A stretch of DNA of 40,176 nt from contig JAJFHC010000137.1 of the NCBI GenBank assembly GCA_021775835.1, positions 1-40,176 of the forward strand, read 5' to 3'. Origin of the DNA: Hyphomicrobiales bacterium (GTDB taxonomy: Bacteria > Pseudomonadota > Alphaproteobacteria > Rhizobiales > JAJFHC01). The notes beneath the pieces are model-generated. The model had not been told where the DNA came from. It saw nothing but the letters and a program-made list of their open reading frames with translations, and made no database searches. Positions 1-9,146 of the stretch are shown piece after piece. Numbering within the stretch: position 1 is the stretch's first letter; every line of letters starts with the position of its first letter. Both the position numbers and the translations under genes were made by a program.

Positions 1-779
1 CCTTTCACGCCTCGACACCGGACACCGTCTGGGAATATTACGGCATTCCGAAGGAAAAGGCCGAAGCCGACCGCATGAACGCCCAGATGTTCAACTCCTT
101 TATCGACGGCACCAAGTCGGCCATCGAAATGACCGCCATCGTCAACGCCACGGGCCTAAAGCCCCCAAGCGACGGTCTGGGATTCCCTCCGATCGGATCG
201 AATGAGCTTGCGCAGATGCTGCGCCCCAAGGACGAAGGCGGACTGCTTGAGCACAAGGGACAGGTCGAGGTGGTATCCTCTCTGCACCGCGACGGCCGCA
301 CGGTGGAGAACAACCTTCGCTGGGGCGTCTACGCGGTCTTTGAGGCCCCCAATGACTATGCCGCCCAGTGCTTCCAGCAGTACGGTCTGGAGACCGATCA
401 GTCTGGACGTTATGCCGCCATGTACAAACCGTTCCATCTGATCGGCCTCGAGCTGAACATTTCGGTTCTCTCCGCCGCCCTGCGCGGCGAGCCCACCGGG
501 TGCACCCGGGGTTTTGCGGGCGATGCCGCAGCGGTTGCCAAGAAAAACCTGAAACAGGGTGAACGTCTCGATGGCGAAGGCGGCTACACCACATGGGGCA
601 AAATCGTGCCGGCCGACCGGTCTTTGCGCGAAGACCTGTTGCCAATCGGACTCGCCCATAACGTCACCATGACCCGCGACATTGTCGAGGGATCGCTGAT
701 CACCTGGTCGGATGTAACCGGATGGCAGGAAGACGAAACCGCATCCTTCCGCCGGCAGATGGAAGACGCGTTTCGGTAA
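1..779 (+). CDS. SAF-domain homoserine-dehydrogenase-like oxidoreductase, 5' end missing
   Basis: The reading frame is open from the window edge (first full codon at 3), so the N-terminal Rossmann part lies outside. The visible ~258 residues match the central and C-terminal part of NAD(P)-dependent oxidoreductases of the homoserine-dehydrogenase-like family that end in a SAF domain. They include a segment reading KSAIEMTAIVNATGL, a KPFHLIGLELNISVL segment, and a C-terminal SAF-like stretch ending in VEGSLITWSDVTGW. Such proteins are usually encoded with carbohydrate or aldonate catabolism genes and act on small hydroxy-acid or sugar-acid substrates, but the substrate cannot be read here. The downstream neighbour ppc is convergent. 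I am confident of the family and do not know the reaction. Confidence 0.75.
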   Translation, partial: FHASTPDTVWEYYGIPKEKAEADRMNAQMFNSFIDGTKSAIEMTAIVNATGLKPPSDGLGFPPIGSNELAQMLRPKDEGGLLEHKGQVEVVSSLHRDGRTVENNLRWGVYAVFEAPNDYAAQCFQQYGLETDQSGRYAAMYKPFHLIGLELNISVLSAALRGEPTGCTRGFAGDAAAVAKKNLKQGERLDGEGGYTTWGKIVPADRSLREDLLPIGLAHNVTMTRDIVEGSLITWSDVTGWQEDETASFRRQMEDAFR

Positions 780-810
780 CGCGAAACAGCGTTTCAATTC
801 CTCCGCCACT

Positions 811-896
811 GTCATGCTCGCACTTGACGCGAGCATCTACAGACTCACCCCCGGCAACACTCCTTTGGAGGTCCTCGGGTCAAGCCCGAGGATGAC
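811..896. repeat. Palindromic intergenic element between convergent genes
   Basis: Two hairpins lie in the convergent gap. ATGCTCG (814-820) pairs with CGAGCAT (830-836), and CCTCGGG (873-879) pairs with CCCGAGG (885-891); both loops contain TTGAC or its complement TCAAG. The outermost ends, GTCATGCTCG (811-820) and CGAGGATGAC (887-896), are also inverted repeats with one mismatch, so the whole unit can fold as a cruciform. Units of this kind are common dispersed repeats in alphaproteobacterial genomes. In this position it may also act as a bidirectional terminator. Confidence 0.7.
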
Positions 897-902
897 ATCT
901 CT

Positions 903-3689
903 CTACCCGCTGTTTCGCAACCCGGCCGAGATCCCGTTGATGGTCAGTTGTATGCCGCGCAGCACCTTGGGGTTTTCGGACTTCTCCCGATACTCCCGAA
1001 GCAGGTTGACCTGGAGGTGATTAAGCGGATCGAGATAGGGAAACCGGTTGGAGATTGACCGCGACAGCAGTGGATTGCCCGCCAGCAGCGTGTCGTTCCC
1101 TGTGATCCGTTGCAGCGCCTCGATCGAGTCCTCGCGTTCCCGGCGGATGCGCTGGAAGATCTCCTGTCGAAGTACTTCGTCGGGGACCAGTTCAGCGTAG
1201 CGTGACGCAATCGCAATGCTCGATTTCGCCAGCACCATGTCCATGTTCGACAGCTGGGCCCGAAAGAACGGCCAGTCCCGGTACATGTCCTGCAGCAGCT
1301 CCAGACCGCCCGGATTGTCCTTGAGCCATGCCGTGACGGCGCTGCCGAAACCGTACCAGCCCGGCAGCATCAGCCGACATTGCGACCAGCTGAAAACCCA
1401 GGGGATGGCGCGCAGGTCCTCGATCCGGCCGGTGTTCTTGCGCGACGCCGGCCGCGATCCGATGTTCAGGGTCGCGATCTCGTTGATGACCGTCGATGCC
1501 CTGAAGTAATCGACAAAACCAGGCGTCTCGTAGACCAGCGCCCGGTAGGCCCGGAATGCCTCGCCCGACAACGCATCCATGGCATCCAGGTAGGTCTGGG
1601 AGATTTTTTCGTCTTCGGGTTTGAGCAAGGAGGCCTCAAGACAGGCCGCCACCAGGATTTCCAGGTTGCGCCGCCCGAGGTCGGGGTTGGTGTATTTGCT
1701 CGAGATAATTTCACCCTGCTCGGTGACCCGGATCTGGCCGTCGACCGCCCCGGCCGGCTGGGCCAGTATTGCATCGAAGCTGGGGCCTCCACCACGCCCG
1801 ACCGTGCCGCCGCGGCCGTGGAATAGGCGCAACCGCACACCATGTTTCGCAAACAGATCGATCAGACCGATCTCCGCCTTGTAGAGCTCCCATCCCGAAG
1901 TGATGTAACCGCCGTCCTTGTTGCTGTCGGAATAACCAAGCATGACCTCCTGGATACCGCCCCGACTGTCCACCAGTGCGCGGTAGGCCGGAATCCCGAG
2001 CAGGCGATCCATGATGCCAATGCAGTTTCTGAGGTCCTCGATGGTTTCAAAAAGCGGCACGACATTGATCATGCTTACGCCATCCGGTGTCACAAGACCG
2101 GCTTCCTTGAGCAACACCGCCAGTTCAAGCAGGTCGGACACACTCTGAGTGTTGGACACGATTGATGTCGTGATTGCCCCATGACCGTAGCGGTCGAGGC
2201 TATCGGCGGCGGACTTGAAGATCGCAAGCTCCTTGTCCGTCGCCTCCGAGTATGTCCAGAACGGTCGAAGCAGTGGACGCGGAGCCGTAAGCTCATCGGT
2301 CAGAAGAGCAACCCGTTCGTCCTCTGTCATGGCGTCATAATCCCGGTCCGGTGCGACAGCCGTGAGCAACTCCGCAACGGTCCGGGCGTGAACGTCCGAG
2401 TTCTGGCGCATGTCCAGGCTCGCCAGATGAAACCCGAAACAGTCGACGGCACGGCGCAACCGCCGCAGACGGCCCTCCGTCAATGCAGCCGAACGGTTGT
2501 CCACAAGCGACTCGTGAATGATATCGAGATCAGCCGCCAGGTCCTGAGCGTCACGATAGGAGTCAACGTCGCCGGAAGATTCCGATCCGGCCTGTCCGTT
2601 CTGAAGAGCATGGTGAGTGGCGGCCAGCTTGGCACGAATGCCGGAAATGGCACGACGGTAAGGTTCAACAACGCGGTGCGGGGAGGCGTCCGGGGACCGG
2701 TCAGCAAGAACAGCGAGCGCGTCGGACACTGGGACCATTCGGTCCGACAGGGAGATTTCAGATTCGAGCTTTTCCAGCTCATCGAGATAAAACTGAAGAG
2801 CCCGGTCACTCTGCATTTGCAGAGTACGCTTCAGCACTTCATCCGTTACAAGCGGATTGCCGTCCCTGTCACCGCCAATCCAGCTTCCAACGCGCAGGAA
2901 GGACGCTATCTGGATCGGTGCCGATGAAGGTTCCAGTAACGAAAGCCGGTCTTCGAGGCGGGCATAGAGGCGCGGCACCTCCCGCAGGAACGTGTAGTCG
3001 TAATAGGTAAGACCGTTCTCAACCTCGTCTTCCACTGTGAGCTTGGTCTGGCGTAACAGGTTGGTCTGCCAAAGTGTCAGTATAGCCCGGCCCAGCTTGG
3101 CATCGATGTCCTCGGCCTCTTCAGGTGTCAATGCCTCGCGTTCGCGCCGGTCAATGAGGTCGGCCATCGCCATTTCCCGGCGCATGGTGCTCTTACGGCG
3201 CACTTCCGTGGGATGTGCCGTCAGCACCGGGCTGACCAGGGCGCCATTGAAAAACGTTTCCAGATCGGCAGCCGTGAGGCCGGCCTCTTTTGCATGCCCC
3301 AGGGCCGACGCGATCGACCCGGATCTGGGCGGCGAGCCGCCAATGTCATGGGCCCGGGTACGACGGATGTGATGTTTGTCCTCGGCCAGATTAGCAAGGT
3401 GGGAAAAATAGCTGAAGCCCCGGATCACCTGAACCGCCTGCTCCGGACTGAGGCTTTCCAGAATGTTCTCCAGATCGTGCTTGGCCTGCAACTCGTCATC
3501 ACGGTGAAATCGGATCGACGTCCGGCGGATGTTTTCCACGACGTCAAAAACTTCCGCCCCCTCCTGGTCCCGCACAGTATCGCCAAGCAATCGACCCAGC
3601 AGCCTGATATCCTCACGCAGAGGCAGGTCCTTGTCGCCGGATCCGTTCTGTCCGTTTAACGCCGTCTCCACCATCACTTCCTTTTCCAT
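903..3689 (-). CDS. ppc: Phosphoenolpyruvate carboxylase
   Basis: A full-length 928-residue PEP carboxylase, which makes oxaloacetate from PEP and bicarbonate and so refills the TCA cycle; it is a cytosolic homotetramer in known members. Both signature motifs are present: [13 protein letters not shown] with the catalytic His at residue 159, and [14 protein letters not shown] with Lys at residue 591. The glycine-rich [14 protein letters not shown] loop is also intact. The C-terminus reads GLRNSG where plant and enteric enzymes end in QNTG. The ATG at 3689 has AGGAG about 11 bases upstream. It is divergent from the nitrilase-fold gene, with 190 bp between them, and convergent with the SAF-domain gene. 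No neighbouring gene suggests a special role, so this is probably the housekeeping enzyme. Confidence 0.97.
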   Translation of the reverse strand: MEKEVMVETALNGQNGSGDKDLPLREDIRLLGRLLGDTVRDQEGAEVFDVVENIRRTSIRFHRDDELQAKHDLENILESLSPEQAVQVIRGFSYFSHLANLAEDKHHIRRTRAHDIGGSPPRSGSIASALGHAKEAGLTAADLETFFNGALVSPVLTAHPTEVRRKSTMRREMAMADLIDRREREALTPEEAEDIDAKLGRAILTLWQTNLLRQTKLTVEDEVENGLTYYDYTFLREVPRLYARLEDRLSLLEPSSAPIQIASFLRVGSWIGGDRDGNPLVTDEVLKRTLQMQSDRALQFYLDELEKLESEISLSDRMVPVSDALAVLADRSPDASPHRVVEPYRRAISGIRAKLAATHHALQNGQAGSESSGDVDSYRDAQDLAADLDIIHESLVDNRSAALTEGRLRRLRRAVDCFGFHLASLDMRQNSDVHARTVAELLTAVAPDRDYDAMTEDERVALLTDELTAPRPLLRPFWTYSEATDKELAIFKSAADSLDRYGHGAITTSIVSNTQSVSDLLELAVLLKEAGLVTPDGVSMINVVPLFETIEDLRNCIGIMDRLLGIPAYRALVDSRGGIQEVMLGYSDSNKDGGYITSGWELYKAEIGLIDLFAKHGVRLRLFHGRGGTVGRGGGPSFDAILAQPAGAVDGQIRVTEQGEIISSKYTNPDLGRRNLEILVAACLEASLLKPEDEKISQTYLDAMDALSGEAFRAYRALVYETPGFVDYFRASTVINEIATLNIGSRPASRKNTGRIEDLRAIPWVFSWSQCRLMLPGWYGFGSAVTAWLKDNPGGLELLQDMYRDWPFFRAQLSNMDMVLAKSSIAIASRYAELVPDEVLRQEIFQRIRREREDSIEALQRITGNDTLLAGNPLLSRSISNRFPYLDPLNHLQVNLLREYREKSENPKVLRGIQLTINGISAGLRNSG

Positions 3690-3879
3690 CCTGTTTTAAA
3701 CTCCTGGCTACATGCGATCAGTCCTGCCCGGGGCAGGCAAAACAATAATGCCTTGAAATCCGCTCGATCACCTCCACCTAAGGCGACCAGGTCTGTCGCT
3801 TTTGGATATTCGCCCTTACGCCTGTCCAAATATCGATTATAACCCAGCGTGATTCTTTCAGTTTGGAGCAACATCCGTA

Positions 3880-4851
3880 ATGACACCCTTCGCGATAGCC
3901 GGCATCCAGATGCATGTGTCCGCCCTCCAGTCGAACGTCGAGGGCATGCGGCATCGTCTTGATGTCTTGATGGCGCGGTTTCCCTGGACCCAGATGGTGT
4001 TGTTCAGCGAGCTTGCCCCATACGGTCCGTTGCCCAAATATGCCCAGCCCTTTGAAAACGAGGCCCTTGCCGTGTTCCGTGAGGATGCCAAGCGGCACAA
4101 CATCTGGCTGATCCCCGGATCGATGTTTGAGAAGACGCCTGAAGGCCGCATATTCAACACCTCAGCGGTCATCAATCCCGATGGTGAAGTCGTTGCCAAG
4201 TACCGCAAGATGTTCCCGTTCCGGCCCTACGAAACGGGCGTTGACGCCGGTACCGAATTCTGCGTTTTCGACGTGCCGGAAGTGGGCCGGTTCGGTCTCT
4301 CTATCTGCTATGATATCTGGTTTCCGGAAACCACCCGCCACCTGACGAGCCAGGGGGTCGAGGTTCTGCTTCACCCGGTTCTGACCGGCACAACCGACCG
4401 GGACGCCGAGCTGGCAATCGCACGGGCAACAGCGGCCCAGTTCCAGTGTTATGTCCTCGATGTCAACGGCCTCAGCACAGGCGGCGTCGGCCAGTCCTGC
4501 ATCATTGATCCGTCGGCAACCGTGTTGCATCAATCCGGGGGCCAGGAGGATATGTTTCCCATGGAGATCGATCTGGGTCAGGTACGCCGCCAGAGAGAAA
4601 CCGGCATGAAAGGCCTGGGCCAGGTGCTCAAGAGTTTCAGGGATCGTTCGGTCGACTTTCCCGTCTACGATCGCACCAGCGGCACGGATGATTTCCTGCA
4701 TACTCTGGGACCATTGGAGATTCCCCGCCAGGGCACATCCGCCGGGCTCGATGTGGCAAGCCCGCGACGGGTTGCCGCCGACATGGCCACGGCCTTCGAC
4801 GCACAGGGCGGAAACGTGGCGCCGATTACCGGCAAGCTGGTGCCGGGCTGA
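3880..4851 (+). CDS. Nitrilase-superfamily (carbon-nitrogen hydrolase) amidohydrolase
   Basis: A 323-residue CN-hydrolase with the full Glu-Lys-Cys triad: Glu44 in LFSELAPYG, Lys110 in KYRKMFPF, and Cys143 in LSICYDIWFPE. The fold runs over residues 4-260, and the last ~60 residues are an extra tail. Members hydrolyse amide, carbamoyl or nitrile bonds in the cytosol; N-carbamoylputrescine amidase and aliphatic amidases are relatives. It starts at the ATG at 3880 with GGAG about 12 bases upstream. It lies 83 bp upstream of, and on the same strand as, the Orn/Lys/Arg-type decarboxylase and the ATP-grasp gene. That suggests a shared amine pathway, for example release of an amide or carbamoyl group from a polyamine-like compound. 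The substrate is inference; the fold and catalytic residues are clear. Confidence 0.85.
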   Translation: MTPFAIAGIQMHVSALQSNVEGMRHRLDVLMARFPWTQMVLFSELAPYGPLPKYAQPFENEALAVFREDAKRHNIWLIPGSMFEKTPEGRIFNTSAVINPDGEVVAKYRKMFPFRPYETGVDAGTEFCVFDVPEVGRFGLSICYDIWFPETTRHLTSQGVEVLLHPVLTGTTDRDAELAIARATAAQFQCYVLDVNGLSTGGVGQSCIIDPSATVLHQSGGQEDMFPMEIDLGQVRRQRETGMKGLGQVLKSFRDRSVDFPVYDRTSGTDDFLHTLGPLEIPRQGTSAGLDVASPRRVAADMATAFDAQGGNVAPITGKLVPG

Positions 4852-4897
4852 GCCTGGGACGAACCCCCACGTAGACGAATAGGATATCCCTCTGTAC

Positions 4898-4933
4898 TGT
4901 TGATGTTTGCCTCTTGGGAGGGAGACATCAACA
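4898..4933 (+). promoter_or_regulatory. Hairpin sequestering the ribosome-binding site of the decarboxylase
   Basis: A perfect 9-bp outer stem, TGTTGATGT (4898-4906) with ACATCAACA (4925-4933), ends one base before the ATG at 4935. Inside it CCTC (4910-4913) can pair with GAGG (4918-4921), which is the core of the Shine-Dalgarno stretch GGGAGGGAG (4916-4924). The SD is therefore the 3' side of an inner stem with a TTGG loop. This geometry would hold translation off until the stem opens. It could equally be a DNA operator; the sequence alone does not decide. Confidence 0.6.
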
Positions 4934-4934
4934 T

Positions 4935-7673
4935 ATGCAGTCCATGAGTGACTACTACAGTGCGATTCAGCTGCGCGCGGATCGATGGAGCGCACTGCGG
5001 GAAACGACAACCGTCCTCGCCCGTCAGACTCAGGAAACAGCGTCAAAATCAAAGATCAAACGCGTCGAAGAATTGTTCGAGGCCCTCGCTCCCATCGAAT
5101 CCTACTGGGCGTTTCCGGGCAGTACCGCCTTCGACCATTTGCGCCGCCAGTTCGAACATCACAACTATGAATCCGTCGCCTTTTCTGTTCGACGTATCCT
5201 GCGCGCGCTCACCTCAGGTGCTTATCGCCGCCGGACGATACCGCTGGAACGCGACGAGGTGGACTCAGAGGAACTCGAAGACGAAGCCCTGCAGTCTCCT
5301 GAGGCGCGCGCGCTCGCCAAACCGTATTTTGAAGTCCTGATCGTCGACGACCTGAGTGAACATCAGGAACGTTGGCTGCGCTCATCGATCCAGAACATGC
5401 GCCGAAGCGAGGACCAGTTTGTCTACGAGCCGGTGATCGTGCCCAGCCTCGAGGATGCCCTGATCGGTATCCTTTTCAACCACAACGTCCAGGCCGTGGT
5501 TGTGCGGCCGGGCATCACACTCAAGTCGAAGAACGAGCTTTCGATTCTCAAACGCTATCTCAGCAATGTCGGCGACGGTGAGGATGTCGACGCGCTGCTG
5601 CCGGAAAACTACGGCGCGGAGTTGTGCCGGCTGATTGCAAAGGTCCGGCCGGAACTCGATGCCTATCTCATCACCGACCGCTCGGTCGAAGCAATCGCGG
5701 GACTTGATCTGGGGCTTTGCCGCCGGGTGTTCTACAATCAGGAAGATTTTCTGGAACTGCACCTCAACATTCTGCGTGGCGTACAGTCCCGCTTCAAGAC
5801 GCCCTTTTTCACAGCCCTCAAGGACTATTCCAAGCAACCCACCGGCGTCTTCCACGCCATGCCGATCAGCCGCGGCAAATCAATCTCCAGGTCACACTGG
5901 ATACAGGACATGGGCGCCTTCTATGGCCCTAACATTTTCCTTGCCGAAACCTCCGCCACTTCCGGCGGCCTCGACAGCCTTCTCGAACCGCACGGTCCGA
6001 TCAAGGAGGCCCAGGAACAGGCAGCACGGGCGTTCGGCGCCAAGCAGACATTTTTCTCCACCAACGGAACCTCGACCTGCAACAAGATCGTTGTCCAGGC
6101 CCTGGTGAGGCCTGGAGACATCGTGCTGGTGGACCGCGATTGTCACAAGTCGCACCACTACGGCATGGTGCTCGCGGGCGCCCAGGTGATCTACCTCGAC
6201 AGCTACCCGCTCAACGAGTACTCGATGTACGGCGCGGTACCCCTACGCGAAATCAAGCACCAACTCCTCAAGCTAAAAGCCGCCGGCAAGCTTGACCGTG
6301 TGCGCATGCTGCTGCTCACCAACTGCACTTTTGACGGCATTGTCTACAATGTCGAACGCGCCATGGAAGAGTGCCTGGCCATCAAGCCGGACCTCGTCTT
6401 TCTCTGGGACGAAGCCTGGTTCGCGTTCGCACGTTTCGGCCCGACTTACCGCCAGCGCACCGGTATGCATGTGGCCAAGGTCCTGCGCGAACGCCTGAAA
6501 GAACCGGCCGCCGCTGCGGCCTACGCAGCCCAGCAGGAGGCCCTGAAGGATGCCGATGACGAAATGATACTTGAGACCAGGCTGGTGCCACCACCCGGTG
6601 CCAGGATCAGGGTCTACACCACACAGTCGACCCACAAGACCCTAACTGCCCTGCGCCAGGGTTCGATGATCCACGTCAACGATCAGGACTTCAAGGGCGA
6701 GGTCGAGCAGGCCTTTCACGAAGCCTACATGACCCACACGTCGACGTCGCCGAACTACCAGATTATCGCCAGCCTCGATGTCGGACGCCGCCAGGTCGAA
6801 CTCGAAGGATTCGAATTCGTTCAACGCCAAGTTGAAGCGGCCATGTCCATGCGCCGGGCGATTTCCACTCACCCGGTTCTGAAGAAGTATTTCAAGGTGC
6901 TGACCGCCGGCGACATGATCCCCGAGCAACACCGTGAAAGCGGCATTCAGTCCTATTACGATCCCGAGCAAGGTTGGAACGACATCTGGGAGGCCTGGGC
7001 CCATGACGAGTTCGTGCTCGACGCTACCCGGGTAACGCTTGCGGTCGGCGGTACCGGCTGGGACGGCGATACCTTCAAGACCAAGATCCTGATGGACAAG
7101 TACGGCATCCAGATCAACAAGACCTCACGCAACACAGTCCTTTTCATGACCAATATCGGTACCACGCGATCGTCGGTGGCCTATCTGATCGAAGTCCTTG
7201 TCCAGATCGCCCAGGAGCTTGACGATCTCCTCGACGACGCTTCGAGGATGGAGAAACTGGGTTTTGAACGGCGCGTGAAGAACCTGATGGAGGACCTGCC
7301 ACCGCTACCGGACTTCAGTCGATTCCACGACGCGTTCAGAGCGGACCATACCACCGATGAGGGTGACATCCGCGCTGCATTTTTTCTCAGTTACGACGAA
7401 AGCAACTGCGACTATATCGACCTCAACAACGCGTATGCTGAGGGCGGCAGTGACAGCCGCGAACTTGTCTCGGCCTCCTTCATCATCCCTTATCCGCCCG
7501 GTTTCCCGATCCTGGTTCCAGGCCAGGTGATATCCCGGGAAATTCTCACGTTCATGCGTGCGCTCGATGTCAATGAAATCCACGGATATCGCCCCGATCT
7601 TGGCCTGCGCGTCTTTACCGACGAGGGGCTCGCCCGGCACGCCGCCGGGCAGATACGGCACGCTGCCGAATAA
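4935..7673 (+). CDS. Orn/Lys/Arg-type PLP decarboxylase, unusually long
   Basis: A fold-type I PLP decarboxylase of the ornithine/lysine/arginine group, 912 residues from this start against about 710-760 for the enteric enzymes. Order of parts: an extra ~110-residue N-terminal helical region; a receiver-like wing domain starting FEVLIVDDLSEHQ; the PLP domain with the FFSTNGTSTCNK segment, Asp492 in FLWDEAWFAF and the Schiff-base Lys568 in QSTHKTLTALRQGS; then the C-terminal domain. It should remove the alpha-carboxyl of a basic amino acid to give a diamine or agmatine; the substrate is not readable. The ATG at 4935 is preferred over a TTG at 4914 because GGAGGGAG sits 10 bases upstream and the TTG would fall inside the hairpin described at 4898. 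The ATP-grasp gene follows after 21 bp. Confidence 0.88.
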   Translation: MQSMSDYYSAIQLRADRWSALRETTTVLARQTQETASKSKIKRVEELFEALAPIESYWAFPGSTAFDHLRRQFEHHNYESVAFSVRRILRALTSGAYRRRTIPLERDEVDSEELEDEALQSPEARALAKPYFEVLIVDDLSEHQERWLRSSIQNMRRSEDQFVYEPVIVPSLEDALIGILFNHNVQAVVVRPGITLKSKNELSILKRYLSNVGDGEDVDALLPENYGAELCRLIAKVRPELDAYLITDRSVEAIAGLDLGLCRRVFYNQEDFLELHLNILRGVQSRFKTPFFTALKDYSKQPTGVFHAMPISRGKSISRSHWIQDMGAFYGPNIFLAETSATSGGLDSLLEPHGPIKEAQEQAARAFGAKQTFFSTNGTSTCNKIVVQALVRPGDIVLVDRDCHKSHHYGMVLAGAQVIYLDSYPLNEYSMYGAVPLREIKHQLLKLKAAGKLDRVRMLLLTNCTFDGIVYNVERAMEECLAIKPDLVFLWDEAWFAFARFGPTYRQRTGMHVAKVLRERLKEPAAAAAYAAQQEALKDADDEMILETRLVPPPGARIRVYTTQSTHKTLTALRQGSMIHVNDQDFKGEVEQAFHEAYMTHTSTSPNYQIIASLDVGRRQVELEGFEFVQRQVEAAMSMRRAISTHPVLKKYFKVLTAGDMIPEQHRESGIQSYYDPEQGWNDIWEAWAHDEFVLDATRVTLAVGGTGWDGDTFKTKILMDKYGIQINKTSRNTVLFMTNIGTTRSSVAYLIEVLVQIAQELDDLLDDASRMEKLGFERRVKNLMEDLPPLPDFSRFHDAFRADHTTDEGDIRAAFFLSYDESNCDYIDLNNAYAEGGSDSRELVSASFIIPYPPGFPILVPGQVISREILTFMRALDVNEIHGYRPDLGLRVFTDEGLARHAAGQIRHAAE

Positions 7674-7694
7674 AAACAAGGACAGGAAACAAAT

Positions 7695-9146
7695 ATGCCC
7701 AAGAAAACCCTGAAGAACATTTCTGAAATCCGCAGGTTCTTTCACCGCAACGAAGAACCGATCTATTTTGTCTCAGCGACGAATTTCAATCTTCTGGGTA
7801 TCGACGAGTGGTCGAAGAACTTCAAGTATATCTGCTACATCGACTGCTACGACGGCCGGCATCCCAACGTCTTCTGCCCCCCCGAAATACCCCATGACGA
7901 ATTCCAGTCAATCGAGGACATCAACAACTATCTGCTGCAGCACCCTGAAGTCGTCGATCTGATCAAGCGTCGCGGCGGCAAGCCGAAGTTTGTCTTCCTC
8001 ATGTTTGACGAAGAAACCGAAAAGCTCGCCAAGGGGCTTGGTGGCGAAGTCTGGTTTCCAAAAGCGTCCCTGCGCACAAAATGCGACAACAAGATCGAAA
8101 CAGTGCGGATCGGCAACAAGGCAGGCGTCCCCTCGGTTCCCAACACCCTGTCCGAGGTCAAGGACTACGACCACCTCAAGCAGATCTGCGACAAGGCCAA
8201 GATCGGCCACGATCTTGTCCTGCAATCGGCTTTCGGCGATTCCGGGCACACTACTTTCTTCATAAAGTCCGCTGCCGATTTCAAGCGCCACGCAGACGAG
8301 ATCGTCGGCCAGGGCGAGATCAAGATCATGAAGCGGATCGACTGCCGGGGATCGGCAATCGAGGCCTGTGCGACATCGCAGGGCACCATCGTCGGACCAC
8401 TGATGACCGAACTGGTCGGCTTCAAGGAACTGACACCCTACCGTGGTGGCTGGTGCGGCAATGAGATCTTTGCCACTGCCTTCCCGCCCAAGACACGCCA
8501 GAAGGCCCGTGAACTTACCTTCAAGTTCGGCGAGCAACTGCGCAAGGGCGGCTATCGAGGCTACTTCGAACTCGACTTCCTGATCGAGAAGAAGTCAGGC
8601 GACATCTGGCTGGGTGAATTGAACCCGCGTATTACAGGCGCGTCTTCAATGACAAACCATGCCGCTTTTGCCCATGCCGACGCACCGCTATTCCTTTTTC
8701 ACTTGCTTGAGTTCTCCAAGAAACCGTTCAAGCTTGACGTCGATGAGCTCAACGCCCGCTGGGCCGATCCCGACATGATCGACGGATGGTCGCAGATGGT
8801 CATCAAGCACACCGAGGACAGTGTCGATATCGTCACGCAGGCGCCTGAAACCGGAGTCTACCGCCTGCTTTCTGATGGACGTGTCGAGTTCGACCGGTTC
8901 GACTACCACCGGCGTGCCGTGGAAAGCGAGACCGAAGCCTTCTTCCTGCGCATCCTCGAGCCCGGCGACTATCGATATGAAGGCGCTGATCTCGGCATCC
9001 TTGTCACCCGTGGCCGCTCGATGACGCCAGGTTTCAACCTGAACGATCGTGCCAGAAAGTGGATCGACGGCATCAAGAACAGTTTCGCCGCCAGGCCGCT
9101 GCCTTCCCCTGAAGCCCTGGCTGAACCGGCTTTCAAGATCCTCTAG
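7695..9146 (+). CDS. ATP-grasp ligase (biotin-carboxylase-like fold)
   Basis: A 483-residue ATP-grasp protein. The N-terminal pre-ATP-grasp region (1-115) carries a YFVSATNFNLLG start. The ATP-grasp core (about 130-330) includes the nucleotide-binding strand DLVLQSAFGDSGHTTFF and the metal-binding motif LGELNPRITGA with Glu308 and Asn310. The remaining ~150 residues form a C-terminal domain I do not recognise. ATP-grasp enzymes activate a carboxylate as acyl phosphate and join it to an amine or thiol. Biotin-carboxylase-like automatic names for such proteins are probably wrong, since no biotin carrier or carboxyltransferase is nearby. It lies 21 bp after the decarboxylase with AGGAAA as ribosome-binding site, so the two are almost surely co-transcribed. 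Ligation of the decarboxylation product to an acid is the simplest inference. Confidence 0.8.
   Translation: MPKKTLKNISEIRRFFHRNEEPIYFVSATNFNLLGIDEWSKNFKYICYIDCYDGRHPNVFCPPEIPHDEFQSIEDINNYLLQHPEVVDLIKRRGGKPKFVFLMFDEETEKLAKGLGGEVWFPKASLRTKCDNKIETVRIGNKAGVPSVPNTLSEVKDYDHLKQICDKAKIGHDLVLQSAFGDSGHTTFFIKSAADFKRHADEIVGQGEIKIMKRIDCRGSAIEACATSQGTIVGPLMTELVGFKELTPYRGGWCGNEIFATAFPPKTRQKARELTFKFGEQLRKGGYRGYFELDFLIEKKSGDIWLGELNPRITGASSMTNHAAFAHADAPLFLFHLLEFSKKPFKLDVDELNARWADPDMIDGWSQMVIKHTEDSVDIVTQAPETGVYRLLSDGRVEFDRFDYHRRAVESETEAFFLRILEPGDYRYEGADLGILVTRGRSMTPGFNLNDRARKWIDGIKNSFAARPLPSPEALAEPAFKIL

Noticed and set aside
4162..5052. Minus-strand frame of about 296 codons across the nitrilase-fold gene
   Set aside because: The plus-strand gene has an intact catalytic triad and the antisense frame has no recognisable domain.
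7695..9146. Biotin carboxylase of an acyl-CoA carboxylase
   Set aside because: Only the ATP-grasp fold is shared. No biotin carrier motif or carboxyltransferase is nearby, and the linkage is to an amino-acid decarboxylase.
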